Position numbers and translations under genes: made by a program
Assembly (NCBI RefSeq): GCF_008704995.1
Contig: NZ_CP023747.1
Span: 496,001 to 560,000 of the forward strand
DNA from: Streptomyces nodosus
GTDB lineage: Bacteria; Actinomycetota; Actinomycetes; Streptomycetales; Streptomycetaceae
Length of the DNA: 64,000 nucleotides
Direction of reading: 5' to 3'
The notes under the pieces: model-generated
What the model was told of the DNA's origin: nothing
Seen by the model: the letters and a program-made list of their open reading frames with translations, nothing else
The model's database searches: none
Shown: positions 1 to 8,456 of the stretch, piece after piece
Layout of the letters: the number at the start of each line of letters is the position of its first letter
Position numbering within the stretch: the stretch's first letter is position 1

Positions 1-2
1 CC

Positions 3-635
3 CGCCGCGGCACCCTGCAGGTCCACCAGTTCGCCGCGGAGCGCACCGCCGACACCGTGGTGCTGCTGGACGTGCTCACCGACGTGGTCGATCCGGTCAC
101 CGGCGCGTCCTCGCTCGACGAGACCTTCCGGGCCGCTGCCGGGCTGGTCCGCGCCTATCTGCGCACCCACGACCGGGTCGGCGTGGTGTCGGTCGGTGGC
201 GCCACCCGCTGGCTGCAACCGGGCAGCGGCCAGGGGTACTTCTACCGCATCGTCGAGAGCGTGCTCGAGTGCCGCAAGGACCGCGCGTACCGCACGGCGG
301 GCCTCAGCCGGCTCCCACCGCCCGCGTTGCCCGAAGGCGCGCTGGTGTATGTCATCACACCGCTGACCGACCAGCGGATCTTCGACGTCCTGCACCAGGT
401 GCGCGGGCGGGCCAACCCGATGATCGTGGTCGAGATCCCCACCGGCGACCCGATCGTGGAACCCGGCGACACCGAGAGCGGACTCGCGCTGCGGCTGTGG
501 CGGGCCGACCGCGACGCCATGCGCTTCGCCCTCGTGGAACGCGGCATCGCGGTCGTGGCCCACCGGCCCGGCGAGACCCTCGACCTCGCCCTTGCGCCAC
601 TGCTGCGCACCCGCATCCACGGAGGGGCCCGATGA
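3..635 (+). CDS. DUF58 family protein, C-terminal part
   Basis: The reading frame is open from the left edge, so the start lies outside the window. The visible 210 residues begin with a segment followed by VVLLDVLTD, typical of the acidic stretch in DUF58 proteins. These are vWA-like proteins usually paired with MoxR ATPases and membrane partners. No membrane segment is visible in this part. The stop overlaps the next gene's ATG by 4 bases (ATGA), so the two are translationally coupled. DUF58 proteins are thought to help assemble or activate complexes with a MoxR chaperone; the ATPase would lie upstream of this window. Family call is from sequence resemblance; exact role unknown. Confidence 0.75.
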   Translation, partial: RRGTLQVHQFAAERTADTVVLLDVLTDVVDPVTGASSLDETFRAAAGLVRAYLRTHDRVGVVSVGGATRWLQPGSGQGYFYRIVESVLECRKDRAYRTAGLSRLPPPALPEGALVYVITPLTDQRIFDVLHQVRGRANPMIVVEIPTGDPIVEPGDTESGLALRLWRADRDAMRFALVERGIAVVAHRPGETLDLALAPLLRTRIHGGAR

Positions 636-1234
636 CCGACGCCTCCGCCCGGTTCGCCCGGCCGGGCCCGCGCGCCGACGACAGCCGAGCCGGCCGGCTC
701 ATGGCACGGCTCACCTCGCGCATCACCGACCGACTGCTGGGAACGGCCCTCGCGGTCGCCGCCTGCAATCCGCCGGCCGTCCTGCACGCACCGCCGCCGG
801 TCAGGGTGCTGATGCTCGGGGCGGCGGCGGCCGCGTGGTGGGCCGCTCCGATGGTCGACGCGCGCCCCGTCCAGACCTCCATGCGCTGGCGGACCGTCGC
901 GGCCCGCCGCAGGACGACCGTGCTGCCTGCCGCGGCGATCGCGGTCGCGGCGGCCACCGGACCCGCGGTCTGGCTGGTCGTCTGCATCGCCGCCCTGCTG
1001 CTCGCCTATCTGCTCGTCACCGACACATGGACAGCCGGTGTCACCGCCCCGACCGGCCAGCCGCGGGCGACCCCCGCACTGGCGGCCGCCGCCGCGACGG
1101 CGGTGGTGCTGTTGGCCGCCCAGGCGCCGGTCGCGGGTACCTCCTATGCACGGCTGCCCGCCGCACTCGCCATCATCGCGACCACCGCTTGCCTGGTACT
1201 GGCGCTGCACACCCGCCGCCGCCCGCCCGGCTGA
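632..1234 (+). CDS. Integral membrane protein, partner of DUF58 gene
   Basis: This 200-residue protein has about five hydrophobic segments between residues 55 and 192 and a basic N-terminus and C-terminus (ends RRRPPG). The start is set by the ATGA overlap with the DUF58 stop and by a GGAGG ribosome site at 621. I do not recognise a named domain. In actinomycete MoxR/DUF58 operons a small multi-pass membrane protein often sits directly after DUF58, which is the only clue to its role. Function unknown. Confidence 0.75.
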   Translation: MTDASARFARPGPRADDSRAGRLMARLTSRITDRLLGTALAVAACNPPAVLHAPPPVRVLMLGAAAAAWWAAPMVDARPVQTSMRWRTVAARRRTTVLPAAAIAVAAATGPAVWLVVCIAALLLAYLLVTDTWTAGVTAPTGQPRATPALAAAAATAVVLLAAQAPVAGTSYARLPAALAIIATTACLVLALHTRRRPPG

Positions 1235-1326
1235 GTGGTGGCGGTCCAGCCTCACTTCTCGCCTGTCACACTGACCTGTGCGTGTCGCGGCAGAGCGGCG
1301 CCGAGGGGGAAGGAACTGGTCGCGGG

Positions 1327-1626
1327 ATGCCCCGGTGGATCGTGCTGGCCGTGCCTGTCGAAGGTGTCGGAGAGCTGAATTGTGACGCGCGGACCATTGC
1401 GGAGTTCGAAGGCAGCGCGGAAGAAGCGGAGGCGGCTCTCCGGTATGCGGTGAACACCTATGAGGACAGCTTGTGGAAGGTGCGCCGTCGAGAGATCTTC
1501 ATATGCTCCAGCCGGTCATACTTCCTTCGCATCCAGGGGCGTCTGGCGAAATACGGCTTCCTCATCCAGCTTGCTGAACTGGTCTACGACTCCGACGCGA
1601 AGCCCATGGCCCAGCCGTTCGGCTGA
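1327..1626 (+). CDS. Hypothetical protein, 99 residues
   Basis: A small soluble protein starting MPRWIVLAV, with an alternating hydrophobic pattern and an acidic middle (EFEGSAEEAEAAL). No signal peptide, membrane segment or known motif is seen. ATG 1327 has an AAGGA-type site at 1310-1314, spacing 12. A GTG at 1282 in the same frame is an alternative start. Its codon usage is less GC-biased than neighbours (for example AAT, ATA and ATT codons), which may point to transferred or weakly expressed DNA. Function unknown. Confidence 0.55.
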   Translation: MPRWIVLAVPVEGVGELNCDARTIAEFEGSAEEAEAALRYAVNTYEDSLWKVRRREIFICSSRSYFLRIQGRLAKYGFLIQLAELVYDSDAKPMAQPFG

Positions 1627-1713
1627 TGGCCCGGCTGCGCGGCCTCGTTCGCTTCGAACGGTGGCGTCTGTGCACCGGTTCGAACAGCAGATCGGCTGCC
1701 CTATCCTTCTGCC

Positions 1714-2028
1714 GTGGGGAAATGGTGGCGGTCTCTGGCGCGTGCGTTCTGGGCTCTGGATCGGGTTCTGGGCGGGCAACGGCGTCCGACTCGGTTCCAG
1801 AAGTGGGTGGGCCGGCACCCGATCAAGGCCGGTCTGTACACGGCCCTGCCTCCCACGCTCTTCTTCACCTTCTTCTTCTGGCTGGTGTCGGACGAGGAGG
1901 AGCCTGACAATCTCCTGTTCCCCGTGATCGGCGGGCTGGTCATGGGACTCGTCTTCGGCCTCGTGGCAGCGTCGGAGCGGCTCCGGCAGCGCAGGCTCAA
2001 GCGTCTGGGGATATGGGACGGATCCTGA
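1714..2028 (+). CDS. Small membrane protein, 104 residues
   Basis: The protein begins GTG 1714 and has a basic amphipathic N-terminus (about residues 1-40). Two hydrophobic helices follow, around 42-58 (ALPPTLFFTFFFWLV) and 68-86 (LLFPVIGGLVMGLVFGLV), then a basic tail. The topology suggests a two-pass inner-membrane protein. No clear ribosome site precedes the GTG. I do not recognise a family. It ends 166 bases before the convergent monooxygenase gene. Confidence 0.55.
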   Translation: MGKWWRSLARAFWALDRVLGGQRRPTRFQKWVGRHPIKAGLYTALPPTLFFTFFFWLVSDEEEPDNLLFPVIGGLVMGLVFGLVAASERLRQRRLKRLGIWDGS

Positions 2029-2077
2029 GCGGAAACAGCGCGGGCAGGGGGAAGGCGAGGATGTCCCCTGGCGCCGC

Positions 2078-2181
2078 GGCAGGCAACGTCGCCCGTCAAG
2101 GAGCGGCGTCGTGGGGCCCCCGCGCGAGCGCAGTCGAGCAGGGGGCATGCCGACGTCGTGACGGGGCGAACGTCGCCTGCC
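2078..2181. terminator. Long imperfect inverted repeat between convergent genes
   Basis: Positions 2078-2098 and 2159-2181 form imperfect complementary arms (GGCAGGC, ACGT and CCCGTCA against TGACGGG, ACGT and GCCTGCC), enclosing about 60 bases with further GC-rich pairing. It lies between a plus-strand and a minus-strand stop, so a bidirectional terminator is the simplest reading. Confidence 0.4.
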
Positions 2182-2193
2182 GGGGCACTACCA

Positions 2194-3999
2194 CTAGTCG
2201 AGGGCGACGGTCCTGGTGTGGAGGATCTCGCCCAGGGACGCCGCCCGCCACTTCCTCAGCAGGTCGTGGAAGGCGAACGCACCGTGGGGGTAGGCGGTCG
2301 GACCGTTCGGACGGCCGCGTCCCTCGGCGTTGTAGTAGCCGGGGGTGCACTCGGCGTGGAACCACTCATGGTCGGCCGCGCCCTCGGCCAGGGCGGTGAC
2401 CCAGGCGTCCTCGGCCTCGCAGGACGGCTCGACCAGGGCGCCCTCGGCCTCGGCGGCGGCGATCAGGGCCGCCGCGTGGACGGCGTGCTCGTCCAGTACA
2501 TGCGTGTAATTGACGCTGCTGGTGCTCTGGACGCCGCCCAGCTGGATCAGGTTCGGGAAGCCGTTGCTGGTGAGACCGTGCAGGGTGCGCGGCCCCCGTT
2601 TCCGCCACACGTCCTGGAGTTGGACGCCGTTCCGGCCGTGGACGGGCAGTCTGCCCGAGTGGATGCCGGACGCGCCCACGGAGAAGCCGGTGGCGAAGAC
2701 CAGGCAGTCGAGTTCGTACTCGGTGTCGCCGACGACGACACCGCGCTCGGTCACCCGCTCGATGCCGTGGGAGTCCGCGGTGTCGACCAGGGTGACGTTG
2801 TCGCGGTTGAACGCCTGGAGGTACAGATCGGAGAAGGTGGGGCGCTTGCAGGCGTACCGGTACCAGGGCTTGAGCTTCTCCGCCGTCCCCGGGTCGGTGA
2901 CGATCTGCTCGACCCGGGCGCGGATGTCGTTCATCTTGGCGGCGTCCGCGGCCTCGTAGGCCGCTTCGAAGGCCGCCCGGTCGCCGTGTCGGCGGAAGCT
3001 CGGCAGGAGCTTCTCCAGGAGGCCGGCCGACCGGGTCCACTGGTCGGCCACGAGGTCGGCCTCGGCGGCTTCGCCGGAGACGATGCGCAGGAAGTTGTCG
3101 CGGCGCTCGCGCGCCCAGCCGTCGTGGTCGGCGCCGACGTCCTGCGCGGTGGTGCGCCGGTTGGCTCGCACATCCACGGTGGAGGGGGTGCGCTGAAAGA
3201 CATAGAGGTGCTGGGCGCCCTCGGCGAGCTTCGGGACGACCTGGATGCCGGTGGCGCCGGTGCCCACGACGCCCACGCGTTTGTCCGCGAGGCGGGCGAG
3301 ACCGCCGTCCGGGGTGCCGCCGGTGTAGGCGTAGTCCCAGCGTGAGGTGTGGAAGGTGTGGCCCTTGAAGCTCTCGATACCGGGGATGCCGGGGAGCTTC
3401 AGTTCGGACAGGGTTCCGGTGGCCGTGACGACGTACGTCGCCCGGAACTCGTCGCCCCGGTCGGTCGTGACGATCCATGTCTCGGTGGCGTCGTCCCAGG
3501 TCAGAGCCGTGACCGCGGTGGAGAACAGGGCGTCCCGGTAAAGGTCGAACTGCTCCGCGATCCGTACCGCGTGGCGGCGGATCTCCTCACCGGGAGCGTA
3601 CTTCCACTCCGGGACGTACCCCGTTTCGTCGAGCATCGGCAGATATACGTGCGACTCGATGTCGCAGTGGATGCCGGGGTAGCGGTTCCAGTACCAGGTC
3701 CCTCCGAAGTCGCCGCCCGTCTCGATGACGCGGACGCGCTCGACCCCCTGCCGGCGCAGCCGTGCCCCGGCGAGGATGCCGCCGAAGCCTCCGCCGACGA
3801 CCGCGACGTCCACCCTGTCCCGCAGCGGCTCGCGTTCGGCCGTCTCTCCTGCGTACGGGTCATCGGCGTAGTAACCGAACTCCGCGGCGGCGAGATACTG
3901 CCGGACGCCGTCGGGCCGTACCCGCCGCTCCCGTTCGGCCCGGTAACGCTCCCGCAGGTCGGCGAGCGCCTCGACCGACCACTCCTGTGAATTCGCCAT
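2194..3999 (-). CDS. Type I Baeyer-Villiger flavin monooxygenase
   Basis: This 601-residue protein should use NADPH, FAD and oxygen to insert oxygen next to a ketone carbonyl, giving an ester or lactone in the cytoplasm. The FAD dinucleotide fold is VVGGGFGG (about residues 67-74). The Baeyer-Villiger fingerprint FKGHTFHTSRWD is at 211-222, and the NADPH fold VVGTGATG at 244-251. Length fits cyclohexanone- or phenylacetone-type enzymes, which usually have 540-600 residues. ATG 3999 (MANSQEW) is chosen because longer in-frame extensions run through the intergenic operator and into the divergent gene. The gene is divergent from an SMP-30-type lactonase, so product ester or lactone hydrolysis may follow. 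Substrate cannot be told from sequence. Confidence 0.9.
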   Translation of the reverse strand: MANSQEWSVEALADLRERYRAERERRVRPDGVRQYLAAAEFGYYADDPYAGETAEREPLRDRVDVAVVGGGFGGILAGARLRRQGVERVRVIETGGDFGGTWYWNRYPGIHCDIESHVYLPMLDETGYVPEWKYAPGEEIRRHAVRIAEQFDLYRDALFSTAVTALTWDDATETWIVTTDRGDEFRATYVVTATGTLSELKLPGIPGIESFKGHTFHTSRWDYAYTGGTPDGGLARLADKRVGVVGTGATGIQVVPKLAEGAQHLYVFQRTPSTVDVRANRRTTAQDVGADHDGWARERRDNFLRIVSGEAAEADLVADQWTRSAGLLEKLLPSFRRHGDRAAFEAAYEAADAAKMNDIRARVEQIVTDPGTAEKLKPWYRYACKRPTFSDLYLQAFNRDNVTLVDTADSHGIERVTERGVVVGDTEYELDCLVFATGFSVGASGIHSGRLPVHGRNGVQLQDVWRKRGPRTLHGLTSNGFPNLIQLGGVQSTSSVNYTHVLDEHAVHAAALIAAAEAEGALVEPSCEAEDAWVTALAEGAADHEWFHAECTPGYYNAEGRGRPNGPTAYPHGAFAFHDLLRKWRAASLGEILHTRTVALD

Positions 4000-4104
4000 G
4001 TGGGGGGACCTTGTTCCTTCCGGTTCGCTGCAAAGGGGCCGTCTCGTCCGTGAACTGCCCAGGGAGGCAACGGATTTGAGCAGGCATGCACTACGGTAAC
4101 AAGG

Positions 4105-4124
4105 ACCGGACAACGCTGTCCGGT
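4105..4124. promoter_or_regulatory. 20-bp operator-like palindrome, likely TetR site
   Basis: ACCGGACA and TGTCCGGT form perfect 8-base arms around the spacer ACGC. It lies between the divergent monooxygenase and lactonase starts, 106 bases from one and 49 from the other. Size and symmetry fit a TetR-family operator; the TetR gene just beyond the lactonase is the natural candidate. A related weaker site (GGACA, 5 bases, TGTCC) is at 5920-5934 upstream of that regulator. Confidence 0.6.
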
Positions 4125-4172
4125 TGGTGCGGGGTTTCCGTCCGCACACCTTCGGACAGGAAGAGTGACTTG

Positions 4173-5198
4173 ATGCGACGACTCCCGATCCGTTCCCTCG
4201 CCGGGCTCACCGCGATCGGCCTGCTGGCCCTCACCGGGTGCGGTGCGAAGACCGTGGGTTCCGCCGTGGACACGGCAGCCGGCGCCGGCGGGGAGAGGAC
4301 CATCCGCGCGCGGCAGGTGATGCAACTGACCACGGTGCACCCGAAGACCGGGATGACCCTGCTGGAGGGGCCGGTCTTCGACGAGGACGGCAAACTGCTC
4401 GTCGTCGACGTCACCGCGCCCGCCGGCGAGCCGAAGGTGCTGCGCGTCGACATCCGCAGGAAGACCTCGCGGGAGTTTCACACCGACGACCGCGGCACCT
4501 ACACCTCGGCCCAGTTCAGCCCGCACGACGGGCGTGTCTATCTGACCGACTTCTCCCACGGGGACATCGTGAGTCTGGCCCCGGACGGCAGCGATCCACG
4601 GACCTTCTTCTCCGGCGAGGTCGACGGAGCGCCGATGAACCCCGACGACCTCGCCTTCGACCAGGAGGGCAACCTCTACATCAGCGACTCACGCGGTATG
4701 TCCGAGGGCGTGGCGAAGGGCCGTGTGGTGCGCATCGACCGCGACGGGAAGGACGCCACCGTCCTGGCGGACGGACTGGCGGCGCCGAACGGCATCTCGT
4801 TCGACGTGGACTACCGGGGCCTGTGGTTCAGCGAGCTGACGCAGAACCGCATCTCCTATCTCCTCCTCGACGGCAAGGGCCGAGCGGTCTCCCGGCATAT
4901 CGCCATCCGGGTCGACGGCGGGATCGCGCAGACCGACTCGATCGCCGTGGACGCGCGCGGGAACCTCTACCAGGCCCTGCACGGCCGGCCCGCGATGGCG
5001 GTGTACAGCAAGAACGGTGAGCGCCTGGCGACCGTCGAGGTGCCCGCCCGTGCCGCGGAAGGACTCACATCGGCGACCAATGTGGCCATCACTCCCGGCG
5101 GCACCCAGGCCTATATGACCGTCAGCGGGCCTGCGGGCGGCTATCTGTACACCTTCGACGCCCTGGCGAAGGGGATTCGGCAGTCCAACGGCGGTTGA
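4173..5198 (+). CDS. SMP-30/gluconolactonase-family lipoprotein
   Basis: A 341-residue protein with a lipoprotein signal: basic start, hydrophobic core and lipobox LTGC with Cys23, so it should be anchored outside the membrane. The rest is a beta-propeller of the SMP-30/LRE type, with repeated FDEDGKLLVVD, FDQEGNLYISD and VDARGNLYQ blades and the family's PNGISFD segment. Family members are calcium-dependent lactonases. ATG 4173 has an AGGAAG site at 4158. The gene is divergent from a Baeyer-Villiger monooxygenase and probably shares its operator. An intracellular oxygenase paired with an extracellular lactonase is odd, so a shared substrate is an inference. Confidence 0.8.
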   Translation: MRRLPIRSLAGLTAIGLLALTGCGAKTVGSAVDTAAGAGGERTIRARQVMQLTTVHPKTGMTLLEGPVFDEDGKLLVVDVTAPAGEPKVLRVDIRRKTSREFHTDDRGTYTSAQFSPHDGRVYLTDFSHGDIVSLAPDGSDPRTFFSGEVDGAPMNPDDLAFDQEGNLYISDSRGMSEGVAKGRVVRIDRDGKDATVLADGLAAPNGISFDVDYRGLWFSELTQNRISYLLLDGKGRAVSRHIAIRVDGGIAQTDSIAVDARGNLYQALHGRPAMAVYSKNGERLATVEVPARAAEGLTSATNVAITPGGTQAYMTVSGPAGGYLYTFDALAKGIRQSNGG

Positions 5199-5205
5199 CA
5201 CCGCC
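5190..5205. terminator. Hairpin between convergent lactonase and tetR
   Basis: GGCGGT and ACCGCC pair around the loop TGAC, which contains the lactonase stop codon. Only 12 bases separate the two stops, so this short stem is the likely shared terminator. No U-tract follows, as is usual in streptomycetes. Confidence 0.4.
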
Positions 5206-5210
5206 TCCGT

Positions 5211-5804
5211 TCACCCTTCGAAGGGCCGCACCGGTCCCACCTCGACACCCAGCAGCCGCCAAGCCGCCAGCGCCCGGCGCTCCCGCTGCTCCCGGGTGGG
5301 GCCGAGAGCGGCACCGGAGACCATGCCTACGGCGATCATGAGATCCTCGGGCCGGGCAGCCAGCCGATGCCCGTCCGGCAGATGTCTCCGCAAGGCCTGC
5401 TCGACCCGGCGGGACAGGGCCGAGGCATAGGCGGGGGTGCCGGAGCGACCGCCCGCACCGTCGGTGTGCAGAACACTGACGAAAGCGGTCGACTCCGTCT
5501 GGTGCCAGGTCAGCACACCGAGCATCTGAGCGATGTCCGCGCCGTCCGCAGCCGCCGCCTGTTCGATCTGCCGGACGTTCTCCTCCAGTACGGCGATCGC
5601 CACGGCCGCCCGGTCGGGGAAGTGCCGGTACAGGACGCCCTGACCGACGCCGGCCCGGCGTGCGATCGCGGACAGCGGAGCCTGCAGGCCCGACTCCGCG
5701 TAGATCTCCCGAGCGGCAGCGATGAGGGCGGCCCGATTGCGGGCGGCAGCCTTCGGCCCCTCGTTCGGGCGCCGCCGCTCGGCCGGGAGGGGTTGCTGCG
5801 TCAT
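5211..5804 (-). CDS. TetR-family regulator
   Basis: This 197-residue protein has an N-terminal helix-turn-helix (about residues 22-68) with the TetR signature IARRAGVGQGVLYRHFPDRAAV. A divergent ligand-binding region follows. It converges on the lactonase gene and probably represses the monooxygenase/lactonase pair through the palindrome at 4105-4124. The message looks leaderless: on the minus strand TATCAT (plus 5811-5816) stands 6 bases before the ATG. The start codon itself lies in a 14-bp palindrome, TCATCCCGGGATGA (5801-5814), a possible autoregulatory site. Confidence 0.88.
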   Translation of the reverse strand: MTQQPLPAERRRPNEGPKAAARNRAALIAAAREIYAESGLQAPLSAIARRAGVGQGVLYRHFPDRAAVAIAVLEENVRQIEQAAAADGADIAQMLGVLTWHQTESTAFVSVLHTDGAGGRSGTPAYASALSRRVEQALRRHLPDGHRLAARPEDLMIAVGMVSGAALGPTREQRERRALAAWRLLGVEVGPVRPFEG

Positions 5805-5816
5805 CCCGGGATGATA
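5801..5816 (-). promoter_or_regulatory. tetR -10 box and palindrome over start codon
   Basis: On the minus strand TATCAT (plus 5811-5816) fits a -10 box, placing transcription start at or near the ATG. The overlapping palindrome TCATCCCGGGATGA (5801-5814) spans the start codon. No convincing -35 is seen. Confidence 0.4.
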
Positions 5817-5919
5817 ACGGGCCGGTGCAGCCCGGTCGTCCTCGAGGAGGACACGGCCGCCTTTCCGGGGCAGCGATCAGCGGACACCGAAGTCTCCTGC
5901 GCCTGCGCGGTGTTGCGTC

Positions 5920-5934
5920 GGACACGCTTTGTCC
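5920..5934. promoter_or_regulatory. Possible second TetR half-site pair
   Basis: GGACA and TGTCC separated by CGCTT resemble the core of the palindrome at 4105-4124 with one extra spacer base. It lies 116 bases upstream of the tetR start. Weak, given the short arms. Confidence 0.25.
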
Positions 5935-6073
5935 ATCATGAAAACAGCCTCCCAGCTGGTTTTGCTCGTGACGCCTGAGTTTTTCGGTGGGATCGACGAA
6001 GTCGTCGAAACAGCAGGGAGGGGTTGCGCGAAGTGGATCGGCCGTGGCCCTGGGCGAGTTGTGGTAGGCAGGG

Positions 6074-6703
6074 ATGGTGATCAGCCGACTCCCTCTCGAC
6101 GAGCAGCTCGAGTCCCTGCATGTGGTGCTATCGCGTAACGACGTGTTGACGGAGGTGCTGGCGCGGACTGCCACGTTGGGTCTGCCTGGGTGGTATGTGA
6201 CCGCTGGATGCCTGTTTCAGACCGTGTGGAACGTGGCCACGGACAGACCACCGACCAGCGGCATCAAGGACTACGACGTCTTCTACTTCGATGCCAACGA
6301 TCTGTCCTGGGAAGCAGAAGATGTCGTGATCAAGACCGGCAAGGAGGTCTTCGCCGACCTCCCGGCAGAGGTTGAGATCCGGAACGAGGCCCGGGTTCAC
6401 CTCTGGTATGAGGACAAGTTCGCAGTGGCGTGTCCGCCATATGACTCCACTGAGGCGGCGATCGACAGTTTCGCTGCGACGACGTGCTGTCTGGGAGTCC
6501 GGTTGGAGACTGACGGCCGGTGGCGCGTGTATGCGCCGCATGGTCTTTCGGACGTGTTCAACCTGGTCGTTCGGCCGAACCCGGTGCTGGCTCCGCGGGC
6601 AGTTTATGAGGCCAAGGCAGCGCGGTGGCGAGAGCAGTGGCCTGAGTTGACTGTTCTGGACTGGCCCTCCTCTGGTGTCATGTCGGCCTCGTCCGTCGAC
6701 TGA
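6074..6703 (+). CDS. Nucleotidyltransferase-like protein (DUF925)
   Basis: A 209-residue soluble protein. The segment WYVTAGCLFQTVWN, then GIKDYDVFYFDANDLSWEAED, matches the DUF925 nucleotidyltransferase-like family, in which the two acidic residues of the DYDVFYFD stretch resemble a polymerase-beta metal site. Substrate is unknown for the family. ATG 6074 follows a weak AGGGATG site. The gene stands alone between the tetR gene and the minus-strand esterase. Its codon use is visibly less GC-rich than its neighbours, with several A- or T-ending codons, so recent acquisition is possible. Confidence 0.7.
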   Translation: MVISRLPLDEQLESLHVVLSRNDVLTEVLARTATLGLPGWYVTAGCLFQTVWNVATDRPPTSGIKDYDVFYFDANDLSWEAEDVVIKTGKEVFADLPAEVEIRNEARVHLWYEDKFAVACPPYDSTEAAIDSFAATTCCLGVRLETDGRWRVYAPHGLSDVFNLVVRPNPVLAPRAVYEAKAARWREQWPELTVLDWPSSGVMSASSVD

Positions 6704-6974
6704 CGTCGGCGGCGTAGGCGGCCCAGCCCCCCGGTGGATGCCTGCTGCCACTGGACGGCGACCTTGATGTGGACACCGAGTGTCCGGGCGAGGATGACGG
6801 CGGGGAGTTCGGTCGCGAGAGTGAACAGTGCGGCAGTGTTGCGTCAGATGCAATTCATCGCGTTCGCAGCTCGCCGGTACAACGGCAGCCGCACCAGGTG
6901 CAGCCGACCTGCCTGGGTCTGCTTGGCCCCGCCACCATCCGCGCCAGGCCCGCCGCGGATGGTGGCAGCGGCGG

Positions 6975-7928
6975 CTACAGCGTGGCGATCACCCGGAGCC
7001 GGTCCCGGTGGGCGCGGCGGGTCACCGCGGCGTCGGGGGCGAGGCGGTCGAAGCCATGGGGCGCGCCGGGGTGGACATGGAGTTCGACCGGTACTCCCGC
7101 GGCGGCGAGCGTGGCAGCGTAGCGGATGACTTCCGTGCGGAAGATGTCCAGATCGCCGGTCTCGAGGTAGGCGGCCGGGAGGGCCGTCGCGTCGGTGAGC
7201 CGGGCGGGTGCCTCGACGGGTGAGACCCGGTCGGTCCCGGCTCGGTCGCCGAGGACGGCGCCCCAGGCGGTCGCGTTGTTGTCGTACTTCCAGGGCGCGA
7301 CCGCGTCGAGCGCCGGGTCGGGGTTCACGGTGCGGTCGTCGAGCATCGGATAGATGAGGATCTGCCGGGCGATGGGCAGCTTCCGTTCGCGGGCGAGCAG
7401 GGTGGCGCCCGCGGCCGGGGCGCCGCCCCCGCTGTCGGCCATGACGGCGATCCGATGGGGGTCGACGTCCAGTTCGGGGGCGTGCTGGTTCAGCCAGCGC
7501 AGTCCGGTGTAGACGTCTTCGGCCAGTGCGGTGCCGGTGGACTCGGGTGCGGGCCGGTAGCCGACGGAGAGAAAGGGCACCCGGGACTGCTCGGCGTACC
7601 AGCCGAGCAGTCGGTCGTAGGCGTCCAGGCTGCCGAGGATCATGCCCCCGCCGTGCACATAGAGCACGGCCGGGCCGGGGGTGGCCTCACGGGGGCGGTA
7701 CCAGCGCAGTTCGAGTGCGGCGCCGTCGGCGGCGGGGGTGCTGTGGCGGGTGCGGGTGACGCCGGTGGAGGCCGGGTCCAGGGTGGCCATGTACGCCTGG
7801 CCCGCTGTGCCGAGTTCACGCAGCTTTGCCCAGTCCCCGCGGGCGACGGCCGGGCGGGGTGCGCTGAAGGCGTCGGCGAGTTCGGGGTCGAGGGCGTAGC
7901 GGGAGGGCTGAGGAGATGTGGTGCTCAT
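6975..7928 (-). CDS. Alpha/beta hydrolase, hormone-sensitive-lipase type
   Basis: A 317-residue cytoplasmic esterase. The oxyanion-hole motif HGGG is at residues 92-95. The nucleophile serine is S166 in ADSGGG, a variant of the usual GDSAG. The C-terminal HGF supplies the histidine and ETGDLDIF the acid. The gene lies 21 bases after an NTF2-like gene on the same strand, so the two form an operon divergent from merR. Family members hydrolyse short acyl or carbonate esters; the substrate here is unknown. Confidence 0.85.
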   Translation of the reverse strand: MSTTSPQPSRYALDPELADAFSAPRPAVARGDWAKLRELGTAGQAYMATLDPASTGVTRTRHSTPAADGAALELRWYRPREATPGPAVLYVHGGGMILGSLDAYDRLLGWYAEQSRVPFLSVGYRPAPESTGTALAEDVYTGLRWLNQHAPELDVDPHRIAVMADSGGGAPAAGATLLARERKLPIARQILIYPMLDDRTVNPDPALDAVAPWKYDNNATAWGAVLGDRAGTDRVSPVEAPARLTDATALPAAYLETGDLDIFRTEVIRYAATLAAAGVPVELHVHPGAPHGFDRLAPDAAVTRRAHRDRLRVIATL

Positions 7929-7949
7929 ACGGTCGTTTCCATGGGTCGG

Positions 7950-8312
7950 TCAGTACTGGGAGGGCTTGAGCAGGACGGTGATCTGTGAGGTGATCTGGTC
8001 GTCGCGCACCTGGAAGTAGTGGGTGAGGATCACCGGGTCGGGCAGCCGGGACTTGTCGAAGGTGCCGTCGGTGACGGCGCGCACGATGATCTGTCCATGG
8101 TGCTCGCGCACCTCGGTGACCTCGTAGGTGACCTTGTCGCCCACGATCTCCTTGGCCAGGAAGGCGCGGATGGCCGCCTTCCCGGTGATCTCCCGGGAGG
8201 CGTCGGTGATGAAGGCGTCGTCCGCGAAGGTGTCGACGATCGCGTCGAGGTCGAGGGCGTTGGTCGCACGGAAGTTCTCCGCGAGCACGCCGGTGAGAAG
8301 CGAGGCTGTCAT
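7950..8312 (-). CDS. NTF2-like (SnoaL-type) protein
   Basis: A 120-residue protein with the SnoaL/NTF2-like pattern: an N-terminal helix, AIVDTFADDAFITDA, then beta strands ending LTHYFQVRDDQITSQITVL. Such proteins bind small hydrophobic ligands or act as isomerases and cyclases, or simply scaffold. ATG 8312 has an AAGGA site on the minus strand. An in-frame extension continues upstream to 9650 but has no good site and crosses merR, so it is rejected. First gene of the operon with the esterase and divergent from merR. Confidence 0.82.
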   Translation of the reverse strand: MTASLLTGVLAENFRATNALDLDAIVDTFADDAFITDASREITGKAAIRAFLAKEIVGDKVTYEVTEVREHHGQIIVRAVTDGTFDKSRLPDPVILTHYFQVRDDQITSQITVLLKPSQY

Positions 8313-8423
8313 GGGGGGAGGTCCTTTCTGTGGTCTGCCGGTATGTCGCGCTGCCGGAGGCCGGCGACATCTGAATCCTCCGGATGACCGTCCGGGCGAC
8401 CTCAAGTCCCACGCACGTCGAAA

Positions 8424-8449
8424 CCCTCCCCCGGGGGAGGGCGCATACT
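8424..8449 (+). promoter_or_regulatory. MerR operator and leaderless merR promoter
   Basis: CCCTCCCCC and GGGGGAGGG form an 18-bp perfect palindrome (8424-8441) in the spacer of a promoter ending in CATACT (8444-8449). The ATG of merR is 7 bases further, so the transcript is probably leaderless. The long palindromic spacer is the hallmark of MerR-activated promoters, implying autoregulation. Confidence 0.7.
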
Positions 8450-8456
8450 GCACGGT

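Noticed and set aside
2158..3345. 395-codon open frame opposite the Baeyer-Villiger gene
   Set aside because: Glycine/valine-rich shadow of the minus-strand gene; no domain and the opposite strand has clear FAD and NADPH motifs.
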